Of a stretch of DNA of 64,000 bases, positions 11,399 through 24,466 are shown in pieces. The notes beneath the pieces are model-generated. The model was given only the letters and a program-made list of their open reading frames with translations. It ran no database searches and had not been told where the DNA came from. The DNA lies in contig BLAL01000083.1 in the NCBI GenBank assembly GCA_015698045.1, forward strand, positions 126,501 through 190,500, given 5' to 3'. Source of the stretch: Rhizophagus clarus. Its lineage: Eukaryota > Glomeromycota > Glomeromycetes > Glomerales > Glomeraceae. The position numbers were made by a program, and so were the translations under genes. The first letter of the stretch is position 1. Each line of letters begins with the position of its first letter.

Positions 11399-14300
11399 TT
11401 ACTTTTGTTCGCCTGGTAGTAATTGTCCATTTTGTTTTCCAAACCAATATTGATAAAGTAAAGATTTGGGATTACCCAATCTTTTCACATAATTATCTTT
11501 CTCCAGTGAAATAGTTTTTTCATCAACTGGCTTTACTCGTAAATAAGGAGTAGGTGAATGTCGAATTGTATCATCATCTCTTGAAAATGTTTCATTTTTC
11601 CCGAGATTAGAATATCCTTGTGGACGACGTCTTCCTAATACTTGAATACCTCTTCCTCGATATAAAAATATTTTATTTCTTGTAGGTGCAGATAAGGATG
11701 ATGTTTCTTGCTCATTCAAAAAATCTTGCTTTTCTCGAGAGGTCATTGAACTAAATTGATCAAATTGTTGCCACACTACTTGCGACTCTTTTGGTTCTTC
11801 TTTAACAATAACCATAGACTCTGAAGAAGATCCAAAAGAATCCGATTGAGACTGTGTTACTTGCGCTTGCTTGTTTTCTGTACCGTCTGGTCGAATTCTT
11901 GCAAGAATTACATCACATATTTCTCCATGTATTGGAGAGGAAGATTGGAAAACTTTAGCAATTGAATGTATTTGTTTCAAAACTATATTCGCATTTTTTT
12001 GACTGTTTGATATTGATGAAACGAAACATTAATGAAGTTTGATGAGAAAAGTTAGTGATGAAATTAATAAAAACTCATACTCTTGAAATGAGTCCGATCT
12101 TCTTCCCATCATCAATAAACGATCCAATATCTGTTAACAAATAAAAAATTATAAATTTTAAAAGATAATAATAATAAAATTTATAAATATTTACTTCATT
12201 TATTATTTTCACGCTCTCCTCACTTGGCATATCAATACATAATAAGTTCTTCAATTGTGAAATTATTTCATAAACGGGGGTCTATTAAATAAAAATCTTG
12301 AGTTAAACGTAACATTAATAAATGATCACTTATATTAATGTCATACCCCTGCGTTCAGTCCAAGCTGTAATTTAATACCATCGTCGCTATTCGAACTCAG
12401 CATAGACAATAACCAACGGGTTTCAATGTCCAAATTTGTAGTAGTCTGAATGAATTGACCCTTTCTTTCTGGTATTCGAATATTTTTAATATTACGGATA
12501 TAATTATGCGAACTGTTGTTTATCATAGAATTAGGCCTAATTATATGTTTTTCGAAAAACTAAGGAAATATAAATTACATTAATTCCGAATTTTTTTTTT
12601 TTTTTCCAATCAAGGGTTATAAAAATACCATTAAATCGGTTTGTGCAACACTTTTAAACATAATGCCTAATTTAGAAGGCACTTTATTATAGTACATTGC
12701 ATCTTCAATGTGAATATTTTGTCTATAATTAACATGTTGACAATGTAGATATAATGCATCTATATTAATATTAAAGAAAGAATGTTAATATTTTAACAAC
12801 AAACGATAACTAAATTATGTATCTTACCTTTTCGAAATAATATAATGTGTGAAAATGGTACGGATCTTCCGTTCTCATTTTGAATACTAGAAATGCCACC
12901 AATATTTGATAACTCTGATGCATCGGCTAAAGCGTAAATTGCTCCCTTCATTAAACTCGACATTAAAGCGCGAGTCGGTGGGGAAATTTCTGTTGGTGTA
13001 ACCATGTGCGTACAACTTGTCGCCAACTGATCTGCAATAAATATTTAATAATAAATTGTTTAGATTAACCGACTAACTTGCAACAATCACACGTTATAAA
13101 TATCGCATGTACAACCTAATCCATGAAGCCTCTGAACCCACTTGAGAACGATTTGACGATAATTTAAGTGATCAGCTTCGTATATTCGCGTTTTTGAAAC
13201 TTCGGTAGTTGTGTTGCGGGGAGTGTGATCTCCCGCTGGATATAATAAATTTACTTCATATGATGATTTCGTGTTATTTGATTTCTGAAATAATGAAATA
13301 AATATATAGTAAGAAATTTCTATATAAAAAAAAAAAAAAGAAACTAAAAACAAGAAACAAGAAAATAACCTTCATTGGAACTTCCAAAAGTCGCAAAGAA
13401 TTTAGGTTTAAATGTAACTGAACTAAGTGTAACATGGAGCGTGTTAGGCACCTTCGACCTGGTGGAATATTATATAATGATATTGAAAATTCTGTTGGTA
13501 AATTCGGTACATTGATTCTTGCCCATGGAATATCTTTTTCAACTGTTTCATAAGAAGGCATAATGCGTAAAACATCAAAATGACATTGTTTCAATCGTCT
13601 AAATTCATAAGAGTATTAATAAATTATGAAATACAAATTTTTTAAAAGAATTTTATTACACTATGTAAACATCCTGACTTCAAAGTATCATGTTGGGCAA
13701 CCTCGTGGATCATATCACGTAGATCAGTTAATTTTTGATCGCGCGTCTCTCGATAGCTACTCATAGAAAAAAGATTATTCGATATAAATAACTAAGAAAT
13801 AAAATTAAAAGGAGAATTACAACAAACCTATAACCTTGTTCGTCTACTTTTCCCATTAACATTAAAATTACTTTTGCTTTTACATTATCGCACTCTTTAT
13901 CGTTTGATCCATTTGCATCCAACGATTTTATAACATTTTCTAATGCGTGCGGAATACGCATGGGGGAAGGTGTAACAGAAAAAGGTGATATTAATTTGAT
14001 ATTATCAGCAATCTGTTCATAATTAAAAAAAAACAACAAAAAAAAATTAGCGAATTTTTCACAAATTGACAAGTAATGAATAAATAAATACTACACCTGC
14101 ATTAAATTTTGCTCATGCCAATTATTGAGAATACTAAGTTCTAAAGGTGCGCCAGCAATATGAACAGATACCTATTTTGAGATAATCACAATAAAACAAA
14201 AATTTATTAAAAAAAATACACCAGATTGCATAAGTTATGAAATATTTACTGAAGAAGCACCCATTCTTGAATCGAAAAGGTCAAAAATGACACGACAATA

Positions 14301-14511
14301 TTCTAAAGTCGCTTCTATAAGACAGCTCCACAAAGGAAAAGATGGCACATTCGCTAATTATTTATTTTATAGTGTACATTAGTAGGTTACTATACAAAGT
14401 TTTTGAATTGCAAGAAAACTTTGGATACTCACAAGCTTCATCATGACCTTTCACACAAAGTGTCTGTGTTTCAGGATGGCAGTCAAGCAAGATTACTGTT
14501 CGATGTTCCAT
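11399..14511 (-). CDS. INTS13: Integrator complex subunit 13 (Asunder) homologue
   Basis: Subunit 13 of the Integrator, which cleaves nascent snRNA and other RNA polymerase II transcripts. Multi-exon, with short introns. The start ATG at 14511 opens MEHRTVILLDCHPETQTLCV, matching the N-terminal 'KTVFVVDHCPYM' of animal INTS13 as a VWA-like beta strand; exon 1 ends before GTGAGT at 14432. Next come 'PLWSCLIEATLEYCRVIFDLF' in two pieces (animal 'LWTCSVESSMEYCRIMYDIF') and 'LNNWHEQNLMQ' (animal 'LNSWTQEDQNLQE'). The middle has 'HFDVLRIMPS' and 'IVLKWVQRLHGLGCT' (animal 'ITLKWCTPRT'), then 'NGRSVPFSHIILF'. The C-terminal exon (about 11983-11399) is polar and ends KSLLYQYWFGKQNGQ. Exon joints were read by eye. 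It is divergent from the LRR gene, 117 bp away. Confidence 0.75.
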
Positions 14512-14628
14512 TGATATAGTGATATTTAACGGATTCTCCCTTTTAATCTTAAGGTGTGATAATCAAAGATCTGACATCACATAAATAGCTAACTTCTACT
14601 ATCATATACTATTATACTAAGAAAAATC
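14512..14628. promoter_or_regulatory. Shared divergent promoter, 117 bp
   Basis: The two start codons of INTS13 (minus, 14511) and the LRR/PP1 gene (plus, 14629) are only 117 bp apart, so both promoters and 5' leaders must fit in this gap. No clear TATA box or operator is recognised. Confidence 0.55.
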
Positions 14629-17600
14629 ATGAATACTCCTGATACACTAAATATATCGCGAGAAGAGTCCAACATTGAAAATAAAAATATTTCTCAAAAT
14701 GTGCCAAGTCCTATTGAAGAGTCGCAGCCACAAAACGAAAATAAAACAGTAAATTCTGACGAAACCCTTGCACAATTAGTTGCAATGGGGTTTGAACTCT
14801 CCCTTGTTCAAATTGCCTTGGATGAAAATAGAGATTGGGAGTTTGATGTTATTATTCAATGGTTATTACAAAAGCAGAGCAGTATAAGTACACAAAATGA
14901 AGATAAAGAGGTCTGCGAAGGAATAAAAGGTACTTAATTTTTTCAAGAGTATTTTTTTATTTATTTATGCTAGTAATCAATACGTCCACTCCTAATTCGT
15001 AGCTCCTTTTAAACCCGCGGAAACAAAGAATTCCACATCTAAAATAAAACTTACCCCATATCGTCGTCCAATTTCCGCGGCTAGTGCTACTACACCGAAG
15101 AAAGGGATTTTAAAACCTCCGCCACCACTAAACACACATTCACTATGGAAACGTGATTGGTTATCTACTCTTAATACGCGTCTTCAAAACGTAGCTTCTA
15201 CTACAACAGCTCCCAATTCTACCGCTTCATTTTTTGCTAGTGCGTTAAAAAGACTGAATTCATCTACCACATTATCAAATGCTGCTCAACAGGAGGAACC
15301 ACAACAACAGCAACAACAAATGCATAAACAGGATCAAAGAGAGCCGCAAGTACTTCATATAAATGCAACAGCCCCAGCAGATCAAATTTCTCAATCTATC
15401 TCGCAAAATGCTCCTCCATCTCCAACTCTCACTCCTAAAGCTCTTAAGAGAGTTCGTTTCTCTGTAGCTAAATTAACGGATGAATATCCACATTCACCGA
15501 TTCCTGGTGAGAGTGATAATAGTGATTGGGAAGATGAATACGATTTTCGAGAATGGAATGAAAAACAGAAATGCAAAGTTCAAGCGCAACCCGAGACTGA
15601 ACAAAAAAGTAGTTACACTCCTAAAGAAATAATGCAATTTTATTTGACTGCTTGCAAGAATAGAGAGGAATTCCCCGTTGATCGTTTAGTTGATATTTTT
15701 AGAGTATGTAAATTTTTTTTTTACTAAAGTATAATCAATAAATAGTAATGATATTCAAACTTTTAAATTCGTAATGACATTTAGAAAGCAAATCAACCAG
15801 GAGGTTCTTTAAATGTAATCGACTTAACCGGTGACATTATTGACAGGAAAGTTGCTGAGCCAGTAGCAGACATTCTCACTCTTGAGTTTGGATTACGAAA
15901 GTTAATAATGGAAAGATGCGAGATTGAAGACGATGTATGAGTGTATATTAATTATATTTATTTTGGCGATATTTATTTCTAATTTTACCAGCAATGATTT
16001 GTGTAGACAATGAAAATTATATGCCACAGCCTGCTTGTGAATGACACACTTCCGTATCTTATCTTACGTAATAATAAGAAGCTTAGGTCAAATGGATTCA
16101 ATTATATAGCAGTTTATATCAGAAAGGTAAAAGTTTCGACTAATTTTATTTATCTGATTCATTTTCCCCTATAAAATTCAATTGTTATTTTTATTTTATT
16201 TTTTACAGTCCACGACTTTGACATATCTTGACCTTTCCGGTATTAATATAGATAAGAAGTCTGCTACGTTTCTGGCACAGGCATTGATACAGGGAAATAA
16301 TAAATTGGGAGCCGTATTGGAGACTTTGAAATTAGATGATTGTGGATTAAAGAATAATGTATTGGAAGTTCTAGGTTTGTATTTTTTTTAAAAAAAATTA
16401 ACGATATTTCATTGTTTATAATTTGTTTATTTTATGTTCATTGATTTTCTAACAGGTCCTAGTATACGTCGTTCCAATTTACGTAATTTGTCGCTTCGCT
16501 TCAATCGTATCAATCACGTTGGCGCAATTTGGATTGGAGTAATGTTACGAGATTATGATGATTTTAATTACTGTCCTAATAATACACAACTTAGTCCTTC
16601 TTTACCAGCTTATAATGAACAAGAAATGGCTAGAACAGGAAAGTTGCAAAGAAAACATGGAATAGAAGTTTTAGATGCTTCTGGAAATGATTTAAGGGTA
16701 ACTACCGTATTAATTTCATTTGTCTTATTATTTATTTATTTCATACTAATTTCCCTCTTGTATAGGGCGGTATTCAATATATTGCGCAGGCTTTGCATCG
16801 TAATCAAAGCTTGAAGGAACTTCGTATACAAGACAATCGTATAGATTCTAAAGGATTGATTTTTTTGATGGATGGTTTAGTATGTTAAAGAAACTGCGTC
16901 TAATCTAACAAATAAATGGAGCTAAACGCATCATTCAACATTTATACAAATACTTTTGTTTGTTTTTAGAAATATAATCATACTCTGGAATTGTTTGACA
17001 TAAGCAGGAACCCTGTTGGTGGGCCTTCATCTGAAGGAGTATGTATTCAAGTTTAATTAATTTAAATTTTGATAATTTTCTCATTCTACATAAATTTTAA
17101 ATTAGATTATTGCACTTCGAAATGGCTTACCATTGAACACCACACTCAAAGGATTATTCTTATCCAATACGAATTTATCGTCTGAAGGTTTAGTAATGTT
17201 GATTTTTAATTACTTTTGTTTTAATCGAAATATGATGATGATGATTATTATTATTTTTAATAGGTGCAATAGCTATTGCCGAATATCTTCCTGAAACCAA
17301 TTCATTAATTCATTTGGATTTGACGGCAAATCCAGGTATTGATATTGCAGGAGTTATGGCTTTGGCTGTATCAATCAAAATGAACCATAGTGTTTGCGTC
17401 TTGGATGTTAATGTACAAGTAGGTTGTTCATTACCATACATTATATTAATTTATTTTAATAAAATACTAAGTACATCATTCTTAAAGTCAAATAATGACG
17501 AAATGGCGTGTTTTTCCCGAGATATTCTTCGTGCATGTGTGAGGAATATGGAATTGGCTCAAAAAAATGATTCGGATAATGATTTCCTATTAACTGAATT

Positions 17601-18534
17601 TGAAACAAGATCATCTGGATTTTTAGATTTTGATGGATCCTCAGAATTTGGTTTAGGAATTTATGTAAAGGATCTAAAAAAAAATGTGAGAGTTGCTAAG
17701 GAAAGTCTAAAAATGTTCGAAAAAATGTTAGCAAATGATTACGAAAGATCGTTTACTGAAAAAGTAATACCTAATGAAGTAATTAATGTAAGTAGTAATA
17801 ATTTGCATGATTTATTAGGCCCTGAAAAATACATAAGTGATCGATACACATTTACTGTCAGCTCTAAGTATTCGGTCGGATCTGCGTAATCAGCTAATAT
17901 TCACAAAATGTGATCAAATTTCAGCTGTTAATTTATGCAATCCAAAACGAAACTTTTATGTATTTTCGGGATCCTATATTTGTTTTTTTTTTCCTTTTTT
18001 TTAAAAAAAAAAATTTTCATTAATTTTATGGTAGCAACTACACGTTCAATGTAAAAATATTCAGGACAAAATAAGGCCATATATTACCGCTGTTGTGGAT
18101 GAAAAGCTTTTGGGTATGTTTTATTGATCGAAATTAATATTAATATATTTTAACTTCATCTTATTTAAATTTTAGAGGAACTTTTAATATTAAATGATGG
18201 CTTATCGAATGCATTACAAAAATATGAAATAACTTATAATAATGAGATACTTTCAAGTCATTCAAGTTCAAGAACAATTACTATAGATTCAAATATCCAT
18301 AATGATAATCAAAATATTAACAATACAGTTGAAACTTCAATATTTCCAATTACAGCAAAATCACCTACTTTTATTGAAAGTAATTTATCAAAGAAAATTT
18401 CATCATTACAAAATGAATCATCTTATTCTTCTAATATTGAAATATCACATAGTCCTAAAAGTTCCCAAATTGAAGAAGATAAAGCATTTGAACAAAATAA
18501 TGAAAAACCCGAATTTAATTCTTTATCAAATTAA
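14629..18534 (+). CDS. PP1-docking leucine-rich repeat protein with UBA and GAT domains (PPP1R37-like)
   Basis: Exon 1 (14629 to about 14929) encodes a UBA-like domain, residues about 46-82, around LAQLVAMGF and VIIQWLL. Exon 2 (from about 15003) carries the two classical protein phosphatase 1 docking motifs in order: GILK (codons 15104-15115) and RVRF (15449-15460). From about 15780 to 17410 come ribonuclease-inhibitor-type leucine-rich repeats: LTYLDLSGINI, LRNLSLRFNRI, LKELRIQDNRI, LIHLDLTANPG. This resembles PPP1R37 of animals, a PP1 inhibitor. The C-terminus reads as a GAT-type helical bundle: 'VKDLKKNVRVAKESLKMFEKML' in pieces, then, across an intron with donor GTAAGT near 17788 and acceptor near 18035, QLHVQCKNIQDKIRPYITAV, then across another intron ELLILNDGLSNALQKYE. 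GAT domains bind ubiquitin and small GTPases in sorting proteins. The stop TAA is at 18532-18534. The stop at 17887-17889 lies in the intron read-through. Confidence 0.78.
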
Positions 18535-19170
18535 TTATATAGTTAATAATAATAATATTGTATATTAATAGTGAATTATTTTTTTTTTTTTTAACAAAAT
18601 TACTTTTAATAAATTAAATTTTTTAATAAAACATTTTTTATACTGTAACTATTTATATAATGTTATTTATAAAATGTATATTTACCGAATTTAAATATTT
18701 AGTATACTTACCGTTATTGCACTCACCACATAAATATTTTTTATTCTTATCACTATATAAATACATTTAAAGATATCTAATTCATCTTTTTTTTTTTTAT
18801 AAAAAAAAAAAAATTTTAACTTTCAGTAAATATTTTCTTTATATTAAAAATAAATCATAAATCTTACTTACATAAATTCCTCTAAAATGTCAAAGGAAAT
18901 TTTCCCGAGACCCCAAATAAAATACAATTGAATCTTTTAACTTGCAAAATTTATCACTATTTTACACTGTAATTTGAATATCAACTCTCTTACCAATTAT
19001 TTATGTTACTTAACCAATTTTCAAAAAAAAAACGAATTTTCGGAATTACTTTCCAATCCTTTGAATTATTATTTAGTTGGATATAATGATGAAAAATATT
19101 GAAAAATTATCTACAAATACATAAAATTCCTTTGCCTACAAGAATACCAAAAAAAATTAAATTTGTGAAA
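18535..19170. other. Convergent 3' intergenic region
   Basis: AT-rich DNA between two converging gene ends, with poly-A/poly-T runs near 18790-18815. No gene or repeat family is seen. Confidence 0.6.
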
Positions 19171-21928
19171 TCATACCCCTACGCCTATCACTTCGGTCAC
19201 ATTTTTTCTTCGCAATAAACAATAATCTCCCCATTTCAAGTTTCCTAATGTCTTGATTGTTACACTATCAGCTAACCTAGAAGGTAAATAACTAATAAAT
19301 TTCTTCAGTTTTTGCCAGGCAATTGGAGGCAGGTAAAATGCTCTTGTAATTCTATTAGAATTTTCTGCATCTAAAAAAGGTCTACAAATAACTTCACTCC
19401 ATTGATCAGTTTGGATTATATATCTTTGTTCGTTATTATTATCTAATGCAGAATTTGCATAATTTAACTCCAGATCAATAATATAATCGCATTGTGTTAC
19501 ATTGAACTAGAAAAAAAATTGTTAGACAATGATAAATTAAAAATTAAATAAAAAATAAAAATCCCTGACTCACATATCGATCCATTTCCTCTAAATTACG
19601 ATCATTAAATCCTTCTTGAACTAACCATGTTCCTTCGCGTTCAGCACTCAACTTTGTCTTGTTATCAGAATCAATGTAATTTTTCTCCAAAAAATACTTC
19701 GGTAATTGTCCGTTGAAATCTGATTTCAAAAATCTTAAACGCACTCCATCTGGTAAAAAATAATGACTTGGAAATCGATACCATTCCTTTCCTATGCAGA
19801 GATTAATCGGATTGTTTATTAAATCCACTTGTGGTTGACGAGCCGCAATTTGGCTAGGTATCTCTTCATAATAAAAATGTTTAAAAATAGTCATGGGTGC
19901 ACTATAGTGAACATGTAGAGCAGAGATACGCGCCAACGAAATGCCTCCGCAAAAAATAATAATAGCAGCTGTAAGCAATTTCATACAATATCTCCGAGCG
20001 TTCTAATTTACGAAATAAAAATAATTAACGAATTTATTGTAGCTCGATTTTATACTTATTTTACTTACTGCTGTAATAGGTATATGTCTATCGGATAAAA
20101 GTGACATTAGTCGATCAACCCATCCTCTTATTAAGAATATTGCAACTGCAGAGTTTAAACAAATTAAAGGATAGGCTACAAACAAAAATCGCTCTTCCTT
20201 GTGCGGTTGTATGATAAATGTAAAAAGCCATAAATAGAATGGCAAAAGTCGAAAAATGAGATAAAAATAAGCATACATTGGACCAGCTGTCGATTTGGAT
20301 GAAATACGACCAGGGTCGAACATAGAAGTAAGAATCTGTATCAGAATAAAGAATATATAAGACTTTAAATATAATAATACCAAAGAATCGATCTTTTCAT
20401 TGACTTACTAAGCCCGGTATGCTCATAAGAGCCATAATAAACAGAAAATTAAAGTTCAAAAAGCCATTCATAAAGTAAAAACTCCAAGGTTCGGTACCAT
20501 AAATATCAGGACCTTTGTCTTTTCCGCCAAAAACATTGTACATTATGATATTTAATGGAACTATGGTGACTTCTCTATAATAACAATAATCAATTAAGAC
20601 AAGAGGAATCTAAAGTAATGAAAAAAAAAAATTTCTTTTTAATTAATACTCTTTAATGATATTTAATAAAATAATTAAGTGAATATATACCAATATCATG
20701 CATGTTGAAAATATAAAGCCGATTATCAATCGCCTAATTCGCTCAAATCTGTTCTTGAGCGCAGCAGTTCGAAGAACCAATTCTTCGATAGCAGCAGGTA
20801 TACCAGCAGCCGCACTAAAAGGCCATGCTAATAGTGACCCTAAACCAACCCAGAAAATTGTAAGATAAATCCTTCGTCCAGATGTTGTTGATACAGGATT
20901 AAGAGCATAAAAGAATGCTATCATAGTTGTATACATTGCAAAAGTTGACGGAAGATATGCTAAGAAAAGAAATGTTTTTAAAAATTTTAATTTATTAATA
21001 TAAACTTTTAGCAACCTTAATATTCAATTTACATACCAGTCGAAGCATTCCACATGCCAGCACTAATCAACATTGTGACTATTAAATATCGGCCAACACG
21101 TGGGCCCAAATTATTTACTGCCGAGAGATAGAATAACACTTCACATAATGAGCAAATCACGGCGAAAATCACGCGTATTGCATAAAAAACTTTAATCTAA
21201 TAAAAAAAAAAAAAATTGGTAAAAGTTTGTACAAGTATAATATTATGCAACAAAATAAAAGACTCAATACTTTATCATGATTGAATAAAGAGCTAAAAAC
21301 ATTGCCAATGGTTGCATGTAATTGTATATAGGCCCAGCTTCTAATTGCGTAAATTGGTGAATACTCCCAAGTTTGCATTCCATACCCATATTGTAAGTAA
21401 TGCGTTGGTTCCCAATAATTATAAACCTGCAAATTTTTGTTTTTTGTTAAAAAAAGATAAGAGAATTCTTTATTTAATAGATATTCATTAAATTAACTCT
21501 TTAAAGTTTTCTCCAACTTACTTCGTCACAATCGGCTATATTTGAAAGTAAAGCGGCAGTTATTCGAACAAATAAGAAAGCAATAAAAGCTGTTTTGCTA
21601 GGCGGGCAGTAAGGTGTTGTTATCAAACGTCTAAAAAATGAATAAAAACGTGTTTATTAAAATTGGAAGAAAATATAACTAAATACGCGACTAAAGTAAA
21701 TACACTAGGAAAAGATGAAATAAAATTGTAAGTATTATCTTTAAAGTTGCCTAACTAATGGACGCGTTTTTAAATGACGCGTTTTCAATTTTGTTTTTAA
21801 AGAGTACGACGAATATACCTTCCAGAAGCTTTGTTAACAACTCGCGGAGAAGAGCTTGATTCTGGGCGAATATCCGTCTCTTTTGTTTCTTTAGAAGAGC
21901 TTGACTTTGACTTTCGTTGTTTTATCAT
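19171..21928 (-). CDS. ALG9: ALG9-type alpha-1,2-mannosyltransferase (GT22)
   Basis: Adds alpha-1,2-mannose from dolichyl-phosphate mannose to the lipid-linked N-glycan precursor in the ER lumen. The start ATG at 21928 gives a short polar Ser/Lys-rich cytosolic leader (MIKQRKSKSSSSKE). After the first intron an acidic luminal loop 'NIADCDE|VYNYWEPTHYLQYG' shows the GT22 signature region, split by an intron with donor GTAAGT. Several hydrophobic segments follow, including STFAMYTTMIAFFYAL and WVGLGSLLAWPFSAAAGIP. The diagnostic ALG9 block QPHKEERFLFVAYPLICL is at about 20210-20150. The C-terminal luminal part (19984-19171) includes WYRFPSHYFLP and ends VIGVGV with TGA at 19171-19173. Exons are separated by short introns. 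No damage is seen. Confidence 0.93.
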
Positions 21929-22599
21929 TAGCCCGTATTTAAGAAATATATTCGATAAAAAAAAATCAAAAAAAATCTAGAGTTTCCATGTGAAAAAAGT
22001 TGAACATTCAAACAATGCAAAAGTCAATAAGGCGCAGGATCATGCAATGCATTCAGTTTGGATAATCAATAATAACGGATAAAGCATAAATCACGCGTAA
22101 AGCGCAGGTAGCGAGAGATCATTTCAATTTATTATTAAATTATCATCTGCAATGTTTAATAAGCAAGTAACGATATAAGTGTACCCTCTAGAAAAGCCTC
22201 TTTATGCATATTATAGCTCGATTCTAAGCTAAAAATATATTGTTAAATGTTGCCATCAAGATATTTAAATATACAATCTATTATTAACAAAACTATTATA
22301 AACTAATTTATTCCAAAAGATTTTATAAATACTATAACCTAATGATTACAATTTTTATATTTACTAAATTACTAATATCTGTAACCCTTTATTTATTATA
22401 TTGACCGGTAATACCGCGATTTCATTTTCTAATTATTTTATTGGTTGTGATAATAAATATGCCGTTTATTTGCTACCTTTTTACAACGTACTGTTCTTTT
22501 ATATATGCTTTTAATATTGTACATATTCTTTTAACAAGAATGACAACCAAGAACATTATTAATAAGTTTCTTATTTTAAGGCCTTTCTTTTCGTCAAAT
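21929..22599. other. Intergenic region between ALG9 and the DEK-like gene
   Basis: AT-rich 5' flank of ALG9 and 3' flank of the next minus-strand gene. No further gene is supported; plus-strand open stretches here are shadows. Confidence 0.55.
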
Positions 22600-24466
22600 T
22601 TAGCTGCATTTCATTTTTGCATGCACCTCGCTTTTGCAAGAATTAGAAACAACATTATTTTCTTTGATATTAGTATCATTATTTTTATTATCGCTCGATA
22701 GATCACTAAAATCCAAATTTGAGTTCATAACATATGCATTTTGTGACCGCTCTTCTTTATGCTCTTCAATTTTATCTACAAGTTCTTCAAATCCTTCTCC
22801 AGAGAGATCGGAATCTTCTACCATTTCTGGTTGTTTGGCCTTATTTTTGCTCAAGTTCTGTATTGCAAAATAATAAAATATAACAAGATATCAGTAACAA
22901 GTTTAAACAAAATAATTAAAAAAAAAGGGTATTATTTGCACTAAATAATACCTGTCTTTTTTGTTGGGGCTCATTTCTATTTATTTCCGCAGCCTTTTCA
23001 ATATATGACTTTTTATCATTTTCAGTTAAACTTCTCCATGCCTCAGTAAGGAGACTATCAATCTCAGCACGGGTTTTAGAATGATTTTCTGCTTTTTCTT
23101 TATATACTAACCTTTGTTCTGAATTGAATACATCTTTTGCCGTTTTTTTTCTAGCTACGATAGTTTTCACCTTATCAGCCAATTTCTTTTTGTTGTTGCT
23201 TTTACCTTTCCCATTCTCTTCATTTGGAGCTGTCATATCACGGGGATTTTTTAAGAAGTCGTAAATGCGATCAACAATTTTTTGCTTATCACCTGATGAT
23301 TTAAGACCAAAGAGATAACACATCTCTTTGAGCCCTGCAATTTTCCACTTTTCAAGTTTTTCTTTGAGAACAATTTCATCAAGTGGTGTTTGAATCTTAA
23401 ATCCAGAAAAAGCACGAATGTGATTTTTAATGTCATGCTTTGAACCCATTCGGCCGTAAATGAGCTTATGTAATCCTTTCAGAACATCATTGCTTGTTTT
23501 CATTTTGTCAATTGCGCGTAATACATGTGGAATTTGGCCAAGCGGAAGTCCAGAACCTTGTGAAATTTCAATTAGCTTTTTGTTACGAACTTTCTGTTCA
23601 ACAACTTCTGAACCGTACGGTACAACAGGTCTGATACTCCTGCGTGGCCTTCTAATTGGGGCAACTTCAAGTTTATCTGTTGCCTGCTTTCGCCGCTTGG
23701 TAGTTGCATCTTCATTAAAAGAATTTTTAATAACTTTGGCTTCGTTATTTTCCTGTTCATCTATTTGAGACGGAGGCATCTCTGATCTGAAATCTAATAT
23801 TGTAATGTCAGTTACCAATTTACGTCTCTCTGAATTTTCTATAACGTTATTTTGAGCTTTAGTAATTTTGTTACTACATCCTTGTCTTTTTCCGGTCTTA
23901 GTAGTACTTTCCGAAACTTCCACCTTTTCTTTAGCATATATATATGATTCCGATTCTGCCTTTCGTTTCTTCGAGACCCTACTTGCTTCACCTGTATTTT
24001 CTGTGGCTTGGATTTTAGAAATATCTGACTTTTTTATGAATGCTTGTCTTCGTTTCCTCTCGGATTTTGTTTGCGCAGTAATTCTTCTCAAATCTTCTTT
24101 AATAATTAAGTCCTCGTCATATTTTTTCTCTCGATATGTTGTAATCTCTGTCTTTGGTTTAGCTAAGTAAGAACTTTCAAATATAATAACAGACGTTTGA
24201 CCATCATCTTGAGCTTGTTGAGTAAAATTAATACCAATAGGAAAAGAATTTTGCTCTTCGAGACTTCTCATGGATGTATTGTCATTAATTCCGCTTACTT
24301 TGGTATCTTGAGCATTTTCTTCTTTTAGCTGCGCAGCTGCTATTTCTGTAGCAGCAATGAGTTCTTGCCAGTGTCGTTGAGCTAGGGAGTTACTTTCCAT
24401 TGTAACGGAAGCATTGTCGGTAGCGTTGTTAGCAACTTGGACGATTTCTTGGGCTTGAGATGCCAT
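22600..24466 (-). CDS. DEK-like chromatin protein with SAP-type and HMG-box-like domains
   Basis: Exon 1 is 24466-22952, exon 2 is 22857-22600, with a 94-bp intron between them (donor GTATTA); about 590 residues. The start MASQAQE was chosen because the bases just upstream (TTATGTACAG) form a good intron acceptor, so the next upstream ATG is probably intronic. After a long basic, Lys/Glu-rich region with bipartite nuclear signals comes a DEK-family core: 'LHKLIYGRMGSKHDIKNHI' then RAFSGF, which in human DEK is 'LHKLLYNRPG..LKKNVGQFSGF'. It is followed by a SAP-like helix pair (KWKIAGLKEMCYLFGLKSSG). The C-terminal part has an HMG-box-like segment (EQRLVYKEKAE, LLTEAWRSLTENDKKSYIEK). The tail in exon 2 is acidic. 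DEK proteins bind DNA and alter chromatin topology. The combination with an HMG-like box is the odd feature. Confidence 0.72.

Noticed and set aside
17887-17889. Stop codon as the end of the LRR gene
   Set aside because: A GTAAGT donor just upstream and downstream acceptor give an in-frame continuation that completes a GAT-like domain.
18302-18568. 88-codon plus-strand open frame
   Set aside because: It is in another frame from the final exon of the LRR/GAT gene, which ends at 18534.
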